Shown here piece after piece: positions 7,392 through 16,517 of a stretch of DNA of 40,489 nucleotides. Position 1 is the stretch's first letter, and every line of letters begins with the position of its first letter. Under the pieces are notes generated by a model that was not told the origin of the DNA, did no database searches, and worked only from the letters and a program-made list of their open reading frames with translations. Both the position numbers and the translations under genes were made by a program. Origin of the DNA: an uncultured Porphyromonadaceae bacterium (GTDB lineage Bacteria > Bacteroidota > Bacteroidia > Bacteroidales > Muribaculaceae); assembly GCA_947175265.1 (NCBI GenBank), contig CAMWMD010000028.1, positions 1 through 40,489 of the forward strand, written 5' to 3'.

Positions 7392-8591
7392 ACTGACATC
7401 CTACCTCGTCCCCATTATCTCAATAAGATTATTCCATATATCAATCGTGGAATAATCAAAATTCTTACCGGTCAACGTAGAGTTGGCAAAAGCTATATCC
7501 TAAAATTAGTGGAAGAACACATACGCAAAACAGAACCGGATGCCAATTTCATAAATATTAACCTTGAAGACTTCGCATTTTCTCATATTACGGATAGTAA
7601 ATCTCTTCATCAAGAAATAACAGAAAGATTATCAGAGAAAAAAAGAAACTATATATTTATTGATGAAATACAAGAAATTGAAGGATTCGATAAAGTAATT
7701 AGATCATTAATTCTTGACAATCGTAATGATGTGTATATTACGGGGAGTAATTCTGCCATGCTTTCTTCTGAAATTGCTTCGAGATTGGCGGGAAGAAGTA
7801 TTGAAATTAGAATTCACCCTTTGGCTTACAACGAATTTTTAGATTTTCACTCTTTAAAAGACTCCGAACAAAGTATAGAGCTCTATCTTCGATATGGAGG
7901 TATGCCTTATTTAAGAAATCTCCCTTCAACATCCACTTGGAATGAATATCTCGTAGGCATTTCAGAAGCACTGGTTTATAGGGATATCGTTAGCCGATAT
8001 TCAATACGTAACAACGATTTTTTGAAGAGATTAATGTTATTTTTAGCCGATAACATCGGGCAAATTTTTACCGCAAAACGCATCGCTGATTATCTAAAAT
8101 CACAGAGAATCTCCAACTCTGTCAATACTATTCTCACTTATGCTAATTACATTTGCGAGGCTTACCTGATAAATAAGGTGAGACGGTGGGATATTGAAGG
8201 AAAAAGATATTTTGAAATCGGAGAAAAATACTTTTACGAAGATTTAGGAATACGGAATGCAATTATTGGCTACCGTCCTATGGATATTGGGGGGTTATTA
8301 GAGAATGCTGTCTATAATAAAATGATTTACGATGGATATGAAGTGAAAATCGGTGTGCTTCCTTCAGGAAGGGAAATTGACTTTATAGGAGAAAGGAATG
8401 GTGAAAAATGTTATGTTCAAGTTGCTTTAAATGTCAACGATCCTTCAACAGCAAAAAGGGAGTTCGGTAATCTATCTGAAATTCCTGATAACTATAAAAA
8501 AATTGTGGTTACATTACATGACTCTGCACCAAATACACTTGAAGGCATAAAGATGATGTCGCTTCGTCAATTTATGATGGAGGATAACTGA
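7383..8591 (+). CDS. AAA family ATPase with DUF4143 domain
   Basis: The 402-residue protein has a Walker A GQRRVGKS at about residues 30-37, a Walker B-like 'YIFIDEIQEIEGF' at about residues 90-102, a sensor-like 'ITGSNSAML' at about 120, and then a C-terminal DUF4143-type region with an 'EIDFIGERNG' stretch (about residues 334-343) that resembles the D...E.K core of PD-(D/E)XK-like nuclease folds. This AAA_14/DUF4143 family is abundant in Bacteroidetes and archaea; the biochemical role is poorly established. It stands alone, with a terminator on each side and operator-like palindromes over its start, which suggests its own regulation. Confidence 0.85.
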   Translation: MKTTDILPRPHYLNKIIPYINRGIIKILTGQRRVGKSYILKLVEEHIRKTEPDANFININLEDFAFSHITDSKSLHQEITERLSEKKRNYIFIDEIQEIEGFDKVIRSLILDNRNDVYITGSNSAMLSSEIASRLAGRSIEIRIHPLAYNEFLDFHSLKDSEQSIELYLRYGGMPYLRNLPSTSTWNEYLVGISEALVYRDIVSRYSIRNNDFLKRLMLFLADNIGQIFTAKRIADYLKSQRISNSVNTILTYANYICEAYLINKVRRWDIEGKRYFEIGEKYFYEDLGIRNAIIGYRPMDIGGLLENAVYNKMIYDGYEVKIGVLPSGREIDFIGERNGEKCYVQVALNVNDPSTAKREFGNLSEIPDNYKKIVVTLHDSAPNTLEGIKMMSLRQFMMEDN

Positions 8592-8617
8592 AAATTTTGA
8601 CTCAAAATAAAATAGAA

Positions 8618-8645
8618 GCCAATCAATTATGATTGGCTGCCATTT
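8618..8645 (+). terminator. Intrinsic terminator after the DUF4143 ATPase
   Basis: gccaatca (8618-8625) pairs exactly with tgattggc (8630-8637) around a 4-base loop, followed shortly by a T-run (about 8643-8647). Confidence 0.75.
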
Positions 8646-8754
8646 TTCAGTAAGCATTAATTGAAGTACACCTTTTAGGGGTCCTCCTAACCCCAAAAGA
8701 CCAAAAAGGCGGGCGATCCCACCGATTACCTGAGATATTGACGAAATCTTTATT

Positions 8755-8790
8755 CAAAAAAAGTGGATACCATTTCTGGCACCCACTTTG
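8755..8790 (-). terminator. Intrinsic terminator of the Ter/actin/tubulin operon
   Basis: Read on the minus strand, aaagtgg (from 8789-8783) pairs with ccacttt (8766-8760), a near-complementary inner segment extends the stem, and the minus strand continues into a run of T. It lies 33 bases after the stop of the last gene of the minus-strand operon. Confidence 0.8.
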
Positions 8791-8822
8791 ATATATTCCT
8801 AAATCTCAACGATAAAGAGAGA

Positions 8823-9557
8823 TTAGAACTTTCCGTTTTTCTTCATCTGATTAACGTACCGCTGAATTTCATAATACCTGTCTCCGAGTTTCTCTTTTCT
8901 TATCGGATTATTACCATATACACCACGTATTACATTGAGTGCTTCTGCTTCTATGCTTCCATCAGATGCTACTGGGGTATTTGAAGTAGTTCCGGTTGCA
9001 GCAGGAACTTGCGACATTTCACTGTTTCCGGATGACGGCTGTATGTCAGATGCTTCCGATTGAGCGTTCGTCTGGACAACTATAGAAGAATCCTCTTCAG
9101 TTGCCGGCTTTGCCAATTGGTCAATCTGTGCTGATTCAGAATCGGTCGAGTCTGTTACCACATTCTCCACTTCCTGCGCAACCACCGGATCCTCAACATT
9201 CTTAGAGGAAGGATATATCCACCATACCAAAAGTATGAGTATAAGTAAAATCAATATCACCCACATCCAGGTATTATTTTTCTTCCTTATTTCCTCAACT
9301 TCAGGCTCGTCCGATACATTCGGTACTTGTGAATGGATATCTGCGACAGAAGCCGGCTTTATGATTTTTTCCGTATCAGTTGCTGGCTCATCGGGTGCTG
9401 TCGCCTTATCCACAATTGGATCAGCTACACCCTGCGGAGATAAAACTTCAATCTCATCATCATCTTTCCGCAAATCAAATTTGCGTTTGTGCGCTTTTGA
9501 AAGATCGAAGTCGTGATCTCCACTTTTATTTAATTCAAATTTACCTTTTTTTGCCAT
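8823..9557 (-). CDS. Membrane protein with TerD-type N-terminal motifs and Cpl-7-like C-terminus
   Basis: The 244-residue protein has three parts. Residues 1-31 repeat a short motif three times (KFELNK, DFDLSK, KFDLRK) that also occurs twice at the N-terminus of each neighbouring TerD protein. A charged, Pro/Ala/Glu-rich linker leads to one transmembrane helix (about 97-115) preceded by RKKN, so the N-terminus should be cytoplasmic and the C-terminus periplasmic. After a Ser/Thr/Gln-rich spacer, residues about 203-240 resemble the Cpl-7 (CW_7) cell-wall-binding repeat: 'A..VIRGVYGNNPIRKEKLG..Y..IQ..VN'. The architecture suggests a tether linking the cytoplasmic TerD proteins to the peptidoglycan. 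It is the last gene of the operon, 14 bases after terD copy 2. The domain calls are by eye. Confidence 0.7.
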   Translation of the reverse strand: MAKKGKFELNKSGDHDFDLSKAHKRKFDLRKDDDEIEVLSPQGVADPIVDKATAPDEPATDTEKIIKPASVADIHSQVPNVSDEPEVEEIRKKNNTWMWVILILLILILLVWWIYPSSKNVEDPVVAQEVENVVTDSTDSESAQIDQLAKPATEEDSSIVVQTNAQSEASDIQPSSGNSEMSQVPAATGTTSNTPVASDGSIEAEALNVIRGVYGNNPIRKEKLGDRYYEIQRYVNQMKKNGKF

Positions 9558-9571
9558 ATTCGGAGTTTAAT

Positions 9572-10189
9572 TTATTCTGCGTACATCTCCACTAAAGTCT
9601 GAAGGCCTCCGTTATAACCCTTACCGACTGCTTCAAACTCCCATTCCCCATCCTCATTAATAATGAAGCGAGCAGCAACTACAGCATCTTCTGACTGATA
9701 ATCTTTAGACAATTCAAAGAAACAAAGAGGCTCATCGGCATCCTCATCAATGATTGTGATTTTAGCATTTTCCACGTGTCCGAACACATTCACGCTATCA
9801 GCATTTGGAGTATGGATAGTAGCGGAGATAACCACTTCCTCAACATCTGCATCAACTTCGGAAAGAATCAGGTTGAGGGTTTCTATTCCTCCCCTCAACT
9901 CATCTTTTGAACCGAGCACCGCACCATCGGCACTCATAGGACGTGTCTCTTTGAAATACTTCTTCTTATTCTTGAATTTAGTTTTGTCAAAAGGTTCCGA
10001 ACGATTTTCAGAATTGTAGAAGACAAATGCCTCATCATTGATTATTCTCCCATCACTGTCCAGCAGCCATGCTTCCGCATCCAAATCTCCCTTCTGCCAA
10101 GTCAGTTCGACCCTGATATTATCCAGTTCATTTTTTGACAACTGAAACCTCTGACCCTCTTCAAGTTTTGTTAGATTGAATCGTCCCAT
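9572..10189 (-). CDS. TerD family protein (copy 2, divergent)
   Basis: The 205-residue protein is a TerD-domain protein: an N-terminal pair of RFNLTK and RFQLSK motifs, 'VELTWQKGDLDAEAWLLDSDG' type core strands (residues about 28-48), a Phe-Tyr-Asn 'AFVFYNSENRSE' element, and a C-terminal 'DGEWEFEAVGKGYNGGLQTLV' type end. TerD proteins bind Ca2+ through acidic residues and belong to stress-response gene sets first linked to tellurite resistance and phage inhibition. It aligns along its full length with the TerD protein encoded 13 bases upstream, indicating tandem duplication, but is less canonical (GDLDAEAW against GADLDATAF). No TerC gene lies in the window. Confidence 0.9.
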   Translation of the reverse strand: MGRFNLTKLEEGQRFQLSKNELDNIRVELTWQKGDLDAEAWLLDSDGRIINDEAFVFYNSENRSEPFDKTKFKNKKKYFKETRPMSADGAVLGSKDELRGGIETLNLILSEVDADVEEVVISATIHTPNADSVNVFGHVENAKITIIDEDADEPLCFFELSKDYQSEDAVVAARFIINEDGEWEFEAVGKGYNGGLQTLVEMYAE

Positions 10190-10202
10190 ATTTCAACAGA
10201 AT

Positions 10203-10814
10203 TTACTGATACATATCCACAAGTGTTTCCAATCCACCGTCGTAGCCTTTACCAACAGCTTCAAATTCCCAATCACCATCCTCATTAAGGACAAGCGAAC
10301 CGGCTACGACAGCTGTCTCGGAAGAGAAATTCTCCTTCAAATCATAGGAGCAAAGTTCCTCCCCTGACTCTTCATCAGTAATCACAATCTGGGGATTCTG
10401 CACATCCTTGAATGTTGTCTTTCCTGTTTCGTCATAGATTGAAACACAAAATGCTATTTCTGAAATTTCAGGACGCACTTTGGAGAGATCCACATGCATT
10501 GTTTCCCCTTCTCCTCCGTCAAGATCATCCGATGAGCCGACAACTGAACCATCCTTACTTACAGGAACGGTGTTATCACGCCAGTTCTTCTTACTGCCGA
10601 ATTTCTTACGGTCATATTCTTCTGACCGGTTGTTGGACTTATAATATACGAAATCTGCATCATCGCTCAACACGCCATCCTCGTCCAAAAGAAAAGCCGT
10701 TGCATCTAGATCGGCGCCTGAATTCCAATTAAGGTCTACACGTATCTTTGACAATTCATCTCCCTTACCAAGAGAGAATTTTTCACCTTTGTGAAGATCG
10801 AATTTCTTTGCCAT
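10203..10814 (-). CDS. TerD family protein (copy 1, canonical)
   Basis: This 203-residue TerD-domain protein has KKFDLHK and KFSLGK motifs at the N-terminus, then 'IRVDLNWNSGADLDATAFLL' as the family core with acidic Ca-binding positions, an 'ADFVYYKSNNRSEEYD' element, and 'VDLSKVRPEISEIAFCVSIY' as the second half-site. The C-terminus ('DGDWEFEAVGKGYDGGLETLV') is nearly identical to that of copy 2. It is probably a cytoplasmic Ca-binding scaffold. It follows the divergent actin-like gene by 13 bases. Confidence 0.93.
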   Translation of the reverse strand: MAKKFDLHKGEKFSLGKGDELSKIRVDLNWNSGADLDATAFLLDEDGVLSDDADFVYYKSNNRSEEYDRKKFGSKKNWRDNTVPVSKDGSVVGSSDDLDGGEGETMHVDLSKVRPEISEIAFCVSIYDETGKTTFKDVQNPQIVITDEESGEELCSYDLKENFSSETAVVAGSLVLNEDGDWEFEAVGKGYDGGLETLVDMYQ

Positions 10815-10827
10815 GGTAAAATAAAAG

Positions 10828-12594
10828 TTAGTTTAACATTATTATTTTCTTATATTCTTTCATTAGTAATTTTATATCACCTACCGGTGCATTCACCTTT
10901 TCACAATCATTTATGTAATCCTCAAGTTCCCGGATAATTCTGGTAATCTGTTGGTGATCTTTAGTCTTTCTGCATTCCTCTATCGTATTCTTTCTAATCT
11001 CTACGCCTTTACGCGCACGGACAATATCAGCGAGAATACGAGCCTTTGTAGAGTTTCCTTCCGATCTGAACCAGTCGCGAGCCTCTTTAAATTTACCCTG
11101 ATTGATCAACTTGTCTCCTTCCGTCATCATGATATCTGGTTTACGTTCACGTTTTGGACGCTCCTTCAAGCAATTTGACTTTTGTGGCGGTATGGAGGAT
11201 GATAATTTTGAAGTTATTTCGTTTTTTAAGGCGATAACCTCTGAACGTAAATCTCCAAAAGCCGATTGGGAAGATATTACACCGTAAAAACCATCAAGTA
11301 TCCTCAAAGCCTCCTCTGAGTTTCCTGCTCTTTCCTTTCCCTTAGCGGCAGCCTTTATCTCCCTCCACCTCTTTTTAAGTTCCTTCGCTTCCTGAGAATT
11401 ATCCTTTTTATCATTCATTTCCAGTTTGTCCTGTTTAGGAGCCTCTTCAGGAGAGGATATGGGCGGGGAGACAGTCTTCTGTTGTTCGGACCCCTTACCG
11501 ATAACCTCTTTTACCCCCGATTCTTTACCCTTCATAGCAATCAACTGCCTCATGGTGTTGTTTCGCAACTTCTGATCACTTTTGATTGTACGGAGAAAAC
11601 CGGAACTTAGATTATTCTCAAAATAAGGATTCCCTGCCGCTACTCCACGCAATAACAGTATCGTTTTACGCCGATCTGTGATACCGTGAGTCAAAAGGAA
11701 ATCTGACAACTTTTCCTTTATTCTTATTCCCTCTGTATGTGGTATGAAGTCAATTTCCCTTCTATTCAAACTATAGGCATATTCAAATCCATCAGAAAGA
11801 GTGATGTGGCCCGTGACCAATGGTAGACTGGAATTAAGGAAATCGGTAGCCACCTTTTCAATACGTTCGTTTTCCACGGTTCTTGAAAGCCATGGGTTTT
11901 GACTTACGACTCGCTCCCAAATTATATTGCCCACGTATTCTTTTCTGGGATCAACTCCTAAGCCTGAAAGGATGACACCGGCGACAGGAGTTTCATCTTT
12001 AACATTATATAATGTAAATGCAAGATCTTCTCCTTCCGTCCATGCAACCACCACATTTTCAAATTCAAAATCCTTTGAAAGATAATCCTTGATATATCTT
12101 CCGATAAGAATTTCATAATTTTCAACATTTACCTTCGCATAACCACTATCGCTGAATAGACCTTTGAGGAAAGATCTCTCATTAGGCTTTATATCAGCTT
12201 CACATACGATGGTAAGAGGCATTGACGCACGATTATCATCAAGCAATCCCAACCGATTTATCAATACCGTACGGTAAAAGTCGCCAAATACACTTTCGGC
12301 TGCATCAAGAAGAATATACCTGAGCGGTCGGCATTGTCCCGCTATGGTATAAGTATCATCCTCTACACTTCTTTCAAAATAGTTGTCGAAAGCATTCGTG
12401 ATTCCTGCATGGGCTGCCCTGGCCGCCTCATCGCCTATCTTTATTCCCGAAGGAGATGCGTAAAATGCCAGTTGCGCAGGCCAATTACCCGGAGGAAGGG
12501 GACGCAGGACTGTCTCTGCATCACGTTGCCAGTACTCAAACGAGATTCGGTGGTGAGACAGAGACAATATTATCTTATATCCTGCACTATCCAT
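10828..12594 (-). CDS. Divergent Hsp70/actin-like protein with helical C-terminus
   Basis: The 588-residue product has no textbook ATP-binding signature, but residues about 1-330 read as a degenerate Hsp70/actin-like fold: alternating strands at the N-terminus, an 'IGDEAARAAHAGITNAFDNY' segment corresponding to the 'IG..A...' element of Hsp70 proteins, and a further strand pattern near 'VVVAWTEGEDLAFTLY'. Residues about 390-588 are highly charged and helical, with TPR-like pairs ('AGNSEEALRILDGFY', 'LINQGKFKEARDWF'). It overlaps the preceding ATPase gene by one base (TAATG), so the two actin-like proteins are translationally coupled. I infer a partner subunit or regulator of the large ATPase; the fold call is tentative. 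Confidence 0.6.
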   Translation of the reverse strand: MDSAGYKIILSLSHHRISFEYWQRDAETVLRPLPPGNWPAQLAFYASPSGIKIGDEAARAAHAGITNAFDNYFERSVEDDTYTIAGQCRPLRYILLDAAESVFGDFYRTVLINRLGLLDDNRASMPLTIVCEADIKPNERSFLKGLFSDSGYAKVNVENYEILIGRYIKDYLSKDFEFENVVVAWTEGEDLAFTLYNVKDETPVAGVILSGLGVDPRKEYVGNIIWERVVSQNPWLSRTVENERIEKVATDFLNSSLPLVTGHITLSDGFEYAYSLNRREIDFIPHTEGIRIKEKLSDFLLTHGITDRRKTILLLRGVAAGNPYFENNLSSGFLRTIKSDQKLRNNTMRQLIAMKGKESGVKEVIGKGSEQQKTVSPPISSPEEAPKQDKLEMNDKKDNSQEAKELKKRWREIKAAAKGKERAGNSEEALRILDGFYGVISSQSAFGDLRSEVIALKNEITSKLSSSIPPQKSNCLKERPKRERKPDIMMTEGDKLINQGKFKEARDWFRSEGNSTKARILADIVRARKGVEIRKNTIEECRKTKDHQQITRIIRELEDYINDCEKVNAPVGDIKLLMKEYKKIIMLN

Positions 12595-15500
12595 TAGAGA
12601 AGTTTCAAAAGTGTATCATCATAAAATTTCATACCTTCAAGGATAATTATGGGAGCCACGTATGAGAATGGAGTCCCACTTTGGCGCGCCTCTGTCTGAG
12701 CCGCCCGGTACTCTGGCATATTCTGAACATAAGCCGTGATATTCATACTCCTGCAAGCGGATGCAAGAATATTAGGATTCACATTCCAACCAAAAAGTTT
12801 ATGTGATGCCTCATAGAAGAACCCACAGAATTCTGTAAATTTGGCTGCCTTATTATCAGAAGTACCACTTAGAAAACGATTGCCAAATGACTCTATCATT
12901 GCCGGAGACACCGAATTCGTGAATTCCAAAGATCGGCGCTTATTATCATTTCCAATGACTTCAAAACCCAGTTCTCCTATAATCTCCGACTTTTGAGGTT
13001 TCTTAGGACGCTGAAGGCTTGTATCCCCCTTAGCCAGTCCTTTAGATACTTCATATTTTATATTTGCTGCCGGATCATGAAGTTGTGGCAGTATGATTCT
13101 TTGCCAACCCGCAAGATTCTCCATAAGATGCTTTCGGCCAAACCCTTTTATGAACATTTCTCCATAGTATTGTCGGGCTGCCTGAGGATTGACGGCATTC
13201 AACCATTGGAACAGACGAGATCCTTTTCCGGCAAACGTCACTCTTACATTCGGTTTTACCTTTGGACCCCATTCGTTATCCGGAGTACGTTTCAGATCAT
13301 CAATAAGTTTATGGGCCAATTCTCCTGCATAAAACATCAGCAAACCTGTCACGTACATATTGACACACATCAATTTGGGGCAATCAGCAGCAATCCTTTG
13401 ATAGAGTGTCTCAAGTTGATTGTCGTTGAGTCTATTGACTATCTGATCAAAGAAATATGGTGCGGTGGAGGCTGAATATGTATCGTTTCCAAAATTTAGA
13501 CCCACCATCTGAATCTTGTATTGAGCACAGATAGCAGTCAATACCTGACGGAATTCAGGGAAGTGACCTACAGCCTGAGAAACTCTTTGCGCGGCAAAAC
13601 GCAAAGAATTTTGCTTAATCATCGTAATATTGTCTTTGAGGAAGAACAAGGCAGATATATCTGTAGTGCTACCTCCCACATCAAAACAAAGATTAAGGAC
13701 ATCCCTTTCATTAGCATAACGTGATGTAATGAAATTAGCCACGGCTTCAGCTTCCGAGAGAGAAGGATTCGATTGTGGATCGGGATAAAGAGGCTCCGGG
13801 TCATAACTTATCTCCTTATTTGGGTCATCCGGCATAAAATCATCCTCCTTAACACTTTCCTGAGCCTGCGGCGCCTTAGCAGATCCAAAGCCGGAACTGA
13901 ATTCAGAACCAAACCCTTCCGAGAAACTTCCTGACAAATCGCTACTCTTACTTTCTCCAAATCCTGCTGAGAATCCTGAATCCTCACCGGTATTGAATCC
14001 ACCAAAACCACTATCGTCATTGAAGTTATTTCCAAACCCAAATCCAAAGGATGATTGCCCGAATGACATTCCTTCATTTCCAAAACCACCTTCTCCGAGA
14101 GTCGTAGTGTCGGTATATCGGCTTATATCCAGATTATATCTTTCTCCATTTTCTTTTAAAACCGGTGAGAGGTTTTTCAGATTATCCCATATAGTCTGGT
14201 ACGACAGAAGAAGTTGCCCGGACATTGCAGATGGATATGACCATTTGATACTTTCAGGCACAAGCCCCTCCTCAAAAAGAGTAGCATAGACCTGAAGCAT
14301 AAGCGTACGAAGAAATGCGCTCTTATGCGCTTTGTCATCATCCGTATTTTCCCATTTCATATTATGAATCTGGGTGACCTCCCCTACCCCATTAGGATAA
14401 AACAGGGTGATTTTATTCTTATCTGAATTTGAGAAAGGAAGATTGTCAGCAAAACTTGGGAAGCCGCCTACCACTTCTTTCTCATTCCTCATTTTGACAG
14501 ATTCTCCAGGACCCAATGCTTTCAAACGGCGATGATCGTGCAATGTAAGTACACTTTTGATTGCATTTGACTCCGTATGGGTGCCTGCCCCTTGGAAAAA
14601 GAATACCTGATTCTCTCTCGGGAAAATTGGCTTTCCGGGAAGCTCATATCCAAAGAGGGATACCCGCTGATTAGGAAATACAAAACCTTTTTCCTGTGTA
14701 CTATCACTTGAGTATGCGATAGACGTATTGGTGCTTCCGAAATCGATTCCAAGTCTTACCGGCTGAAGTGACGAATGAGCGCCGGGGCTCATCAGATCAT
14801 GCGGAAGAGGGGAGCTTTTGTCTGAACTATAATTAATCAACAAATATCCTCCCTCATTCCCGGTCGGGGAAAGAAGCCTGACTCCTTTGAAAGGTTTATT
14901 TGACCGGTAGATCTCATATTTGTACTTATTATCCGCCACCGACTCATTTGAAAGTACAAGAAGATCCGACTTCACTACTGCTTCGGGGGCAACTATTTTA
15001 CCATCCCTACTTAAAAGCACAGGAGAATCTTCGTTATTCTTATCGACTGTGATACGGAAATAATCACCCTCCATTTCTCCGACAAACGGGAAAGCCTTGT
15101 AAGCCTGACTTGTCCCATTGTGGGGAAGTTCGCTGTACATGAAATAAGCATCCCATTGAGGAGAAACAAAATTCGGCCAAATAAGGATATCTTTATTTTT
15201 TATAGAGCCATCTGCCGTGTATACCTTTCTCAATTCTCTCCGTTTGCCGGACAAGGTATTCATCGTAAGCACTACTTCCAGATTTCCTGACTTGACATAA
15301 GGATCGTATGTGGCTTTTAACGTAGAATTGATCACGTCAGGTGTCTGTGCCATTCCGACAAGGGCCGCTACATTTTTTCCAAATACATTTAGCCCCTTAG
15401 CACTTAGAGGAAGAGCGAAATATGCTTTTTCCCTCATCCCTTTCACGTCTGCTGTCAAAACCAGAATAGGGAGTCTCTTAAGTTCCTCCGGTGTTATATT

Positions 15501-16514
15501 AAGATCAAGACGTGCTATGTGGGCAGTATCCTCCAAGAGTGTATTCTTGGGGTCAAACTCCACACTTCCGGATATTTCGGAATCCGAAATCACTCCTTCC
15601 AATCCATAGAGGATATCCTGATGACAGAACAATTCCCCAAAAGGACCTGAAAAACCTGCATTCACGGGAGGGGTGCTTCCAATGGAAAGTTCGAACCCCT
15701 CATCTTGAGCCCTCTGTGCTATTTTTCCTAACCAATCGCTGAGAATGCTTCTGATGGAAGTATAATTTACACCCTCTCCCACCGGCAGATGCTTATAGTA
15801 ATCTTCAATTTTCCCAAGGCCTTGGAGTAAATGAGCCACATAAGCGTGCAGCGTTGCTATCTGGATAGGATTTAATACAGAATTAAGGGGGTCAGTAAAT
15901 TTTCCCGTCTTAGAGTCTATCCAAGGAAGTTCCGGAGAATGTTCAATCCGATATCCGGTTGAAGTGAAAAGAAGCGATTCCGGAGCAGTGGCACCCACCA
16001 CGCTGTCCCCACGGTACTTTATTACATTTATAAACGGGGAAGCCGCTTGATTTGCCAAAACATTTTGATCCTTCCAACGATTGGCTCTCCGAAGCAGCAT
16101 ATTTCCGAAAGCACCCTTTGGTTCATATATATTGGCAGTATGAGCCACATCCTTCCCGTCAGAATAAGACAATTCAATTTTCCTGACTGAAATATGCTGA
16201 TAGTCTAATGCAAGACATGCTATGAGCCCCTTCCATTCATCAGCTAGGCGCTCATAGTAGCCTACGAGATTGTTGACTTCATTTGACGTGCCGGAGGTGG
16301 CTACATGATCAAGTGCGTTTTTGAATAAATCCACACGAGCGAATGCTGTAGGTATACCTGACACAAGTTGGCCAACATCCGTATTTCTCCCCAATTGAGG
16401 AGTTATGATATTTTTTATGAATATCGAAGTATTTGCCAACTGCGACCATTTGTCGAGCGAGCCATTAGGAATAGCCGCTGTGTTGACATCTATAGTTAGG
16501 GGTTTGTTGGCCAT
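12594..16514 (-). CDS. Giant Hsp70/actin-like ATPase with FG-rich insertion
   Basis: The 1306-residue protein has an N-terminal region of about 580 residues that I do not recognise, followed by an Hsp70/actin-type ATPase: phosphate-1 loop 'LGIDFGSTNTSIAY' at about residues 586-600, phosphate-2 loop 'CFDVGGSTTDISALFF' at about 940-955, and adenosine-type motif 'VTFAGKGSRLFQW' at about 1090. Between the lobes, residues about 805-880 form a low-complexity stretch dominated by Gly, Phe and Ser, with repeated GFG and FG steps. No Hsp70 substrate-binding domain is recognisable. SrfB-like virulence proteins share this scale and fold, but I cannot confirm that relation. It starts 3 bases after the tubulin-like gene and overlaps the next gene, so a protein complex is likely. 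Confidence 0.8.
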   Translation of the reverse strand: MANKPLTIDVNTAAIPNGSLDKWSQLANTSIFIKNIITPQLGRNTDVGQLVSGIPTAFARVDLFKNALDHVATSGTSNEVNNLVGYYERLADEWKGLIACLALDYQHISVRKIELSYSDGKDVAHTANIYEPKGAFGNMLLRRANRWKDQNVLANQAASPFINVIKYRGDSVVGATAPESLLFTSTGYRIEHSPELPWIDSKTGKFTDPLNSVLNPIQIATLHAYVAHLLQGLGKIEDYYKHLPVGEGVNYTSIRSILSDWLGKIAQRAQDEGFELSIGSTPPVNAGFSGPFGELFCHQDILYGLEGVISDSEISGSVEFDPKNTLLEDTAHIARLDLNITPEELKRLPILVLTADVKGMREKAYFALPLSAKGLNVFGKNVAALVGMAQTPDVINSTLKATYDPYVKSGNLEVVLTMNTLSGKRRELRKVYTADGSIKNKDILIWPNFVSPQWDAYFMYSELPHNGTSQAYKAFPFVGEMEGDYFRITVDKNNEDSPVLLSRDGKIVAPEAVVKSDLLVLSNESVADNKYKYEIYRSNKPFKGVRLLSPTGNEGGYLLINYSSDKSSPLPHDLMSPGAHSSLQPVRLGIDFGSTNTSIAYSSDSTQEKGFVFPNQRVSLFGYELPGKPIFPRENQVFFFQGAGTHTESNAIKSVLTLHDHRRLKALGPGESVKMRNEKEVVGGFPSFADNLPFSNSDKNKITLFYPNGVGEVTQIHNMKWENTDDDKAHKSAFLRTLMLQVYATLFEEGLVPESIKWSYPSAMSGQLLLSYQTIWDNLKNLSPVLKENGERYNLDISRYTDTTTLGEGGFGNEGMSFGQSSFGFGFGNNFNDDSGFGGFNTGEDSGFSAGFGESKSSDLSGSFSEGFGSEFSSGFGSAKAPQAQESVKEDDFMPDDPNKEISYDPEPLYPDPQSNPSLSEAEAVANFITSRYANERDVLNLCFDVGGSTTDISALFFLKDNITMIKQNSLRFAAQRVSQAVGHFPEFRQVLTAICAQYKIQMVGLNFGNDTYSASTAPYFFDQIVNRLNDNQLETLYQRIAADCPKLMCVNMYVTGLLMFYAGELAHKLIDDLKRTPDNEWGPKVKPNVRVTFAGKGSRLFQWLNAVNPQAARQYYGEMFIKGFGRKHLMENLAGWQRIILPQLHDPAANIKYEVSKGLAKGDTSLQRPKKPQKSEIIGELGFEVIGNDNKRRSLEFTNSVSPAMIESFGNRFLSGTSDNKAAKFTEFCGFFYEASHKLFGWNVNPNILASACRSMNITAYVQNMPEYRAAQTEARQSGTPFSYVAPIIILEGMKFYDDTLLKLL

Positions 16515-16517
16515 ATT

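Noticed and set aside
8514..8696. 60-codon minus-strand frame across the end of the ATPase
   Set aside because: Overlaps a well-supported gene and its terminator hairpin; unlikely to be translated.
9572..10814. Tellurite-resistance operon
   Set aside because: Two TerD proteins are present but no TerC, TerB or TerA; the company of tubulin- and actin-like proteins points to another system.
12993..13475. 160-codon plus-strand frame inside the giant ATPase gene
   Set aside because: Long antisense frame in a real coding gene; composition is that of a shadow frame and no promoter is visible.
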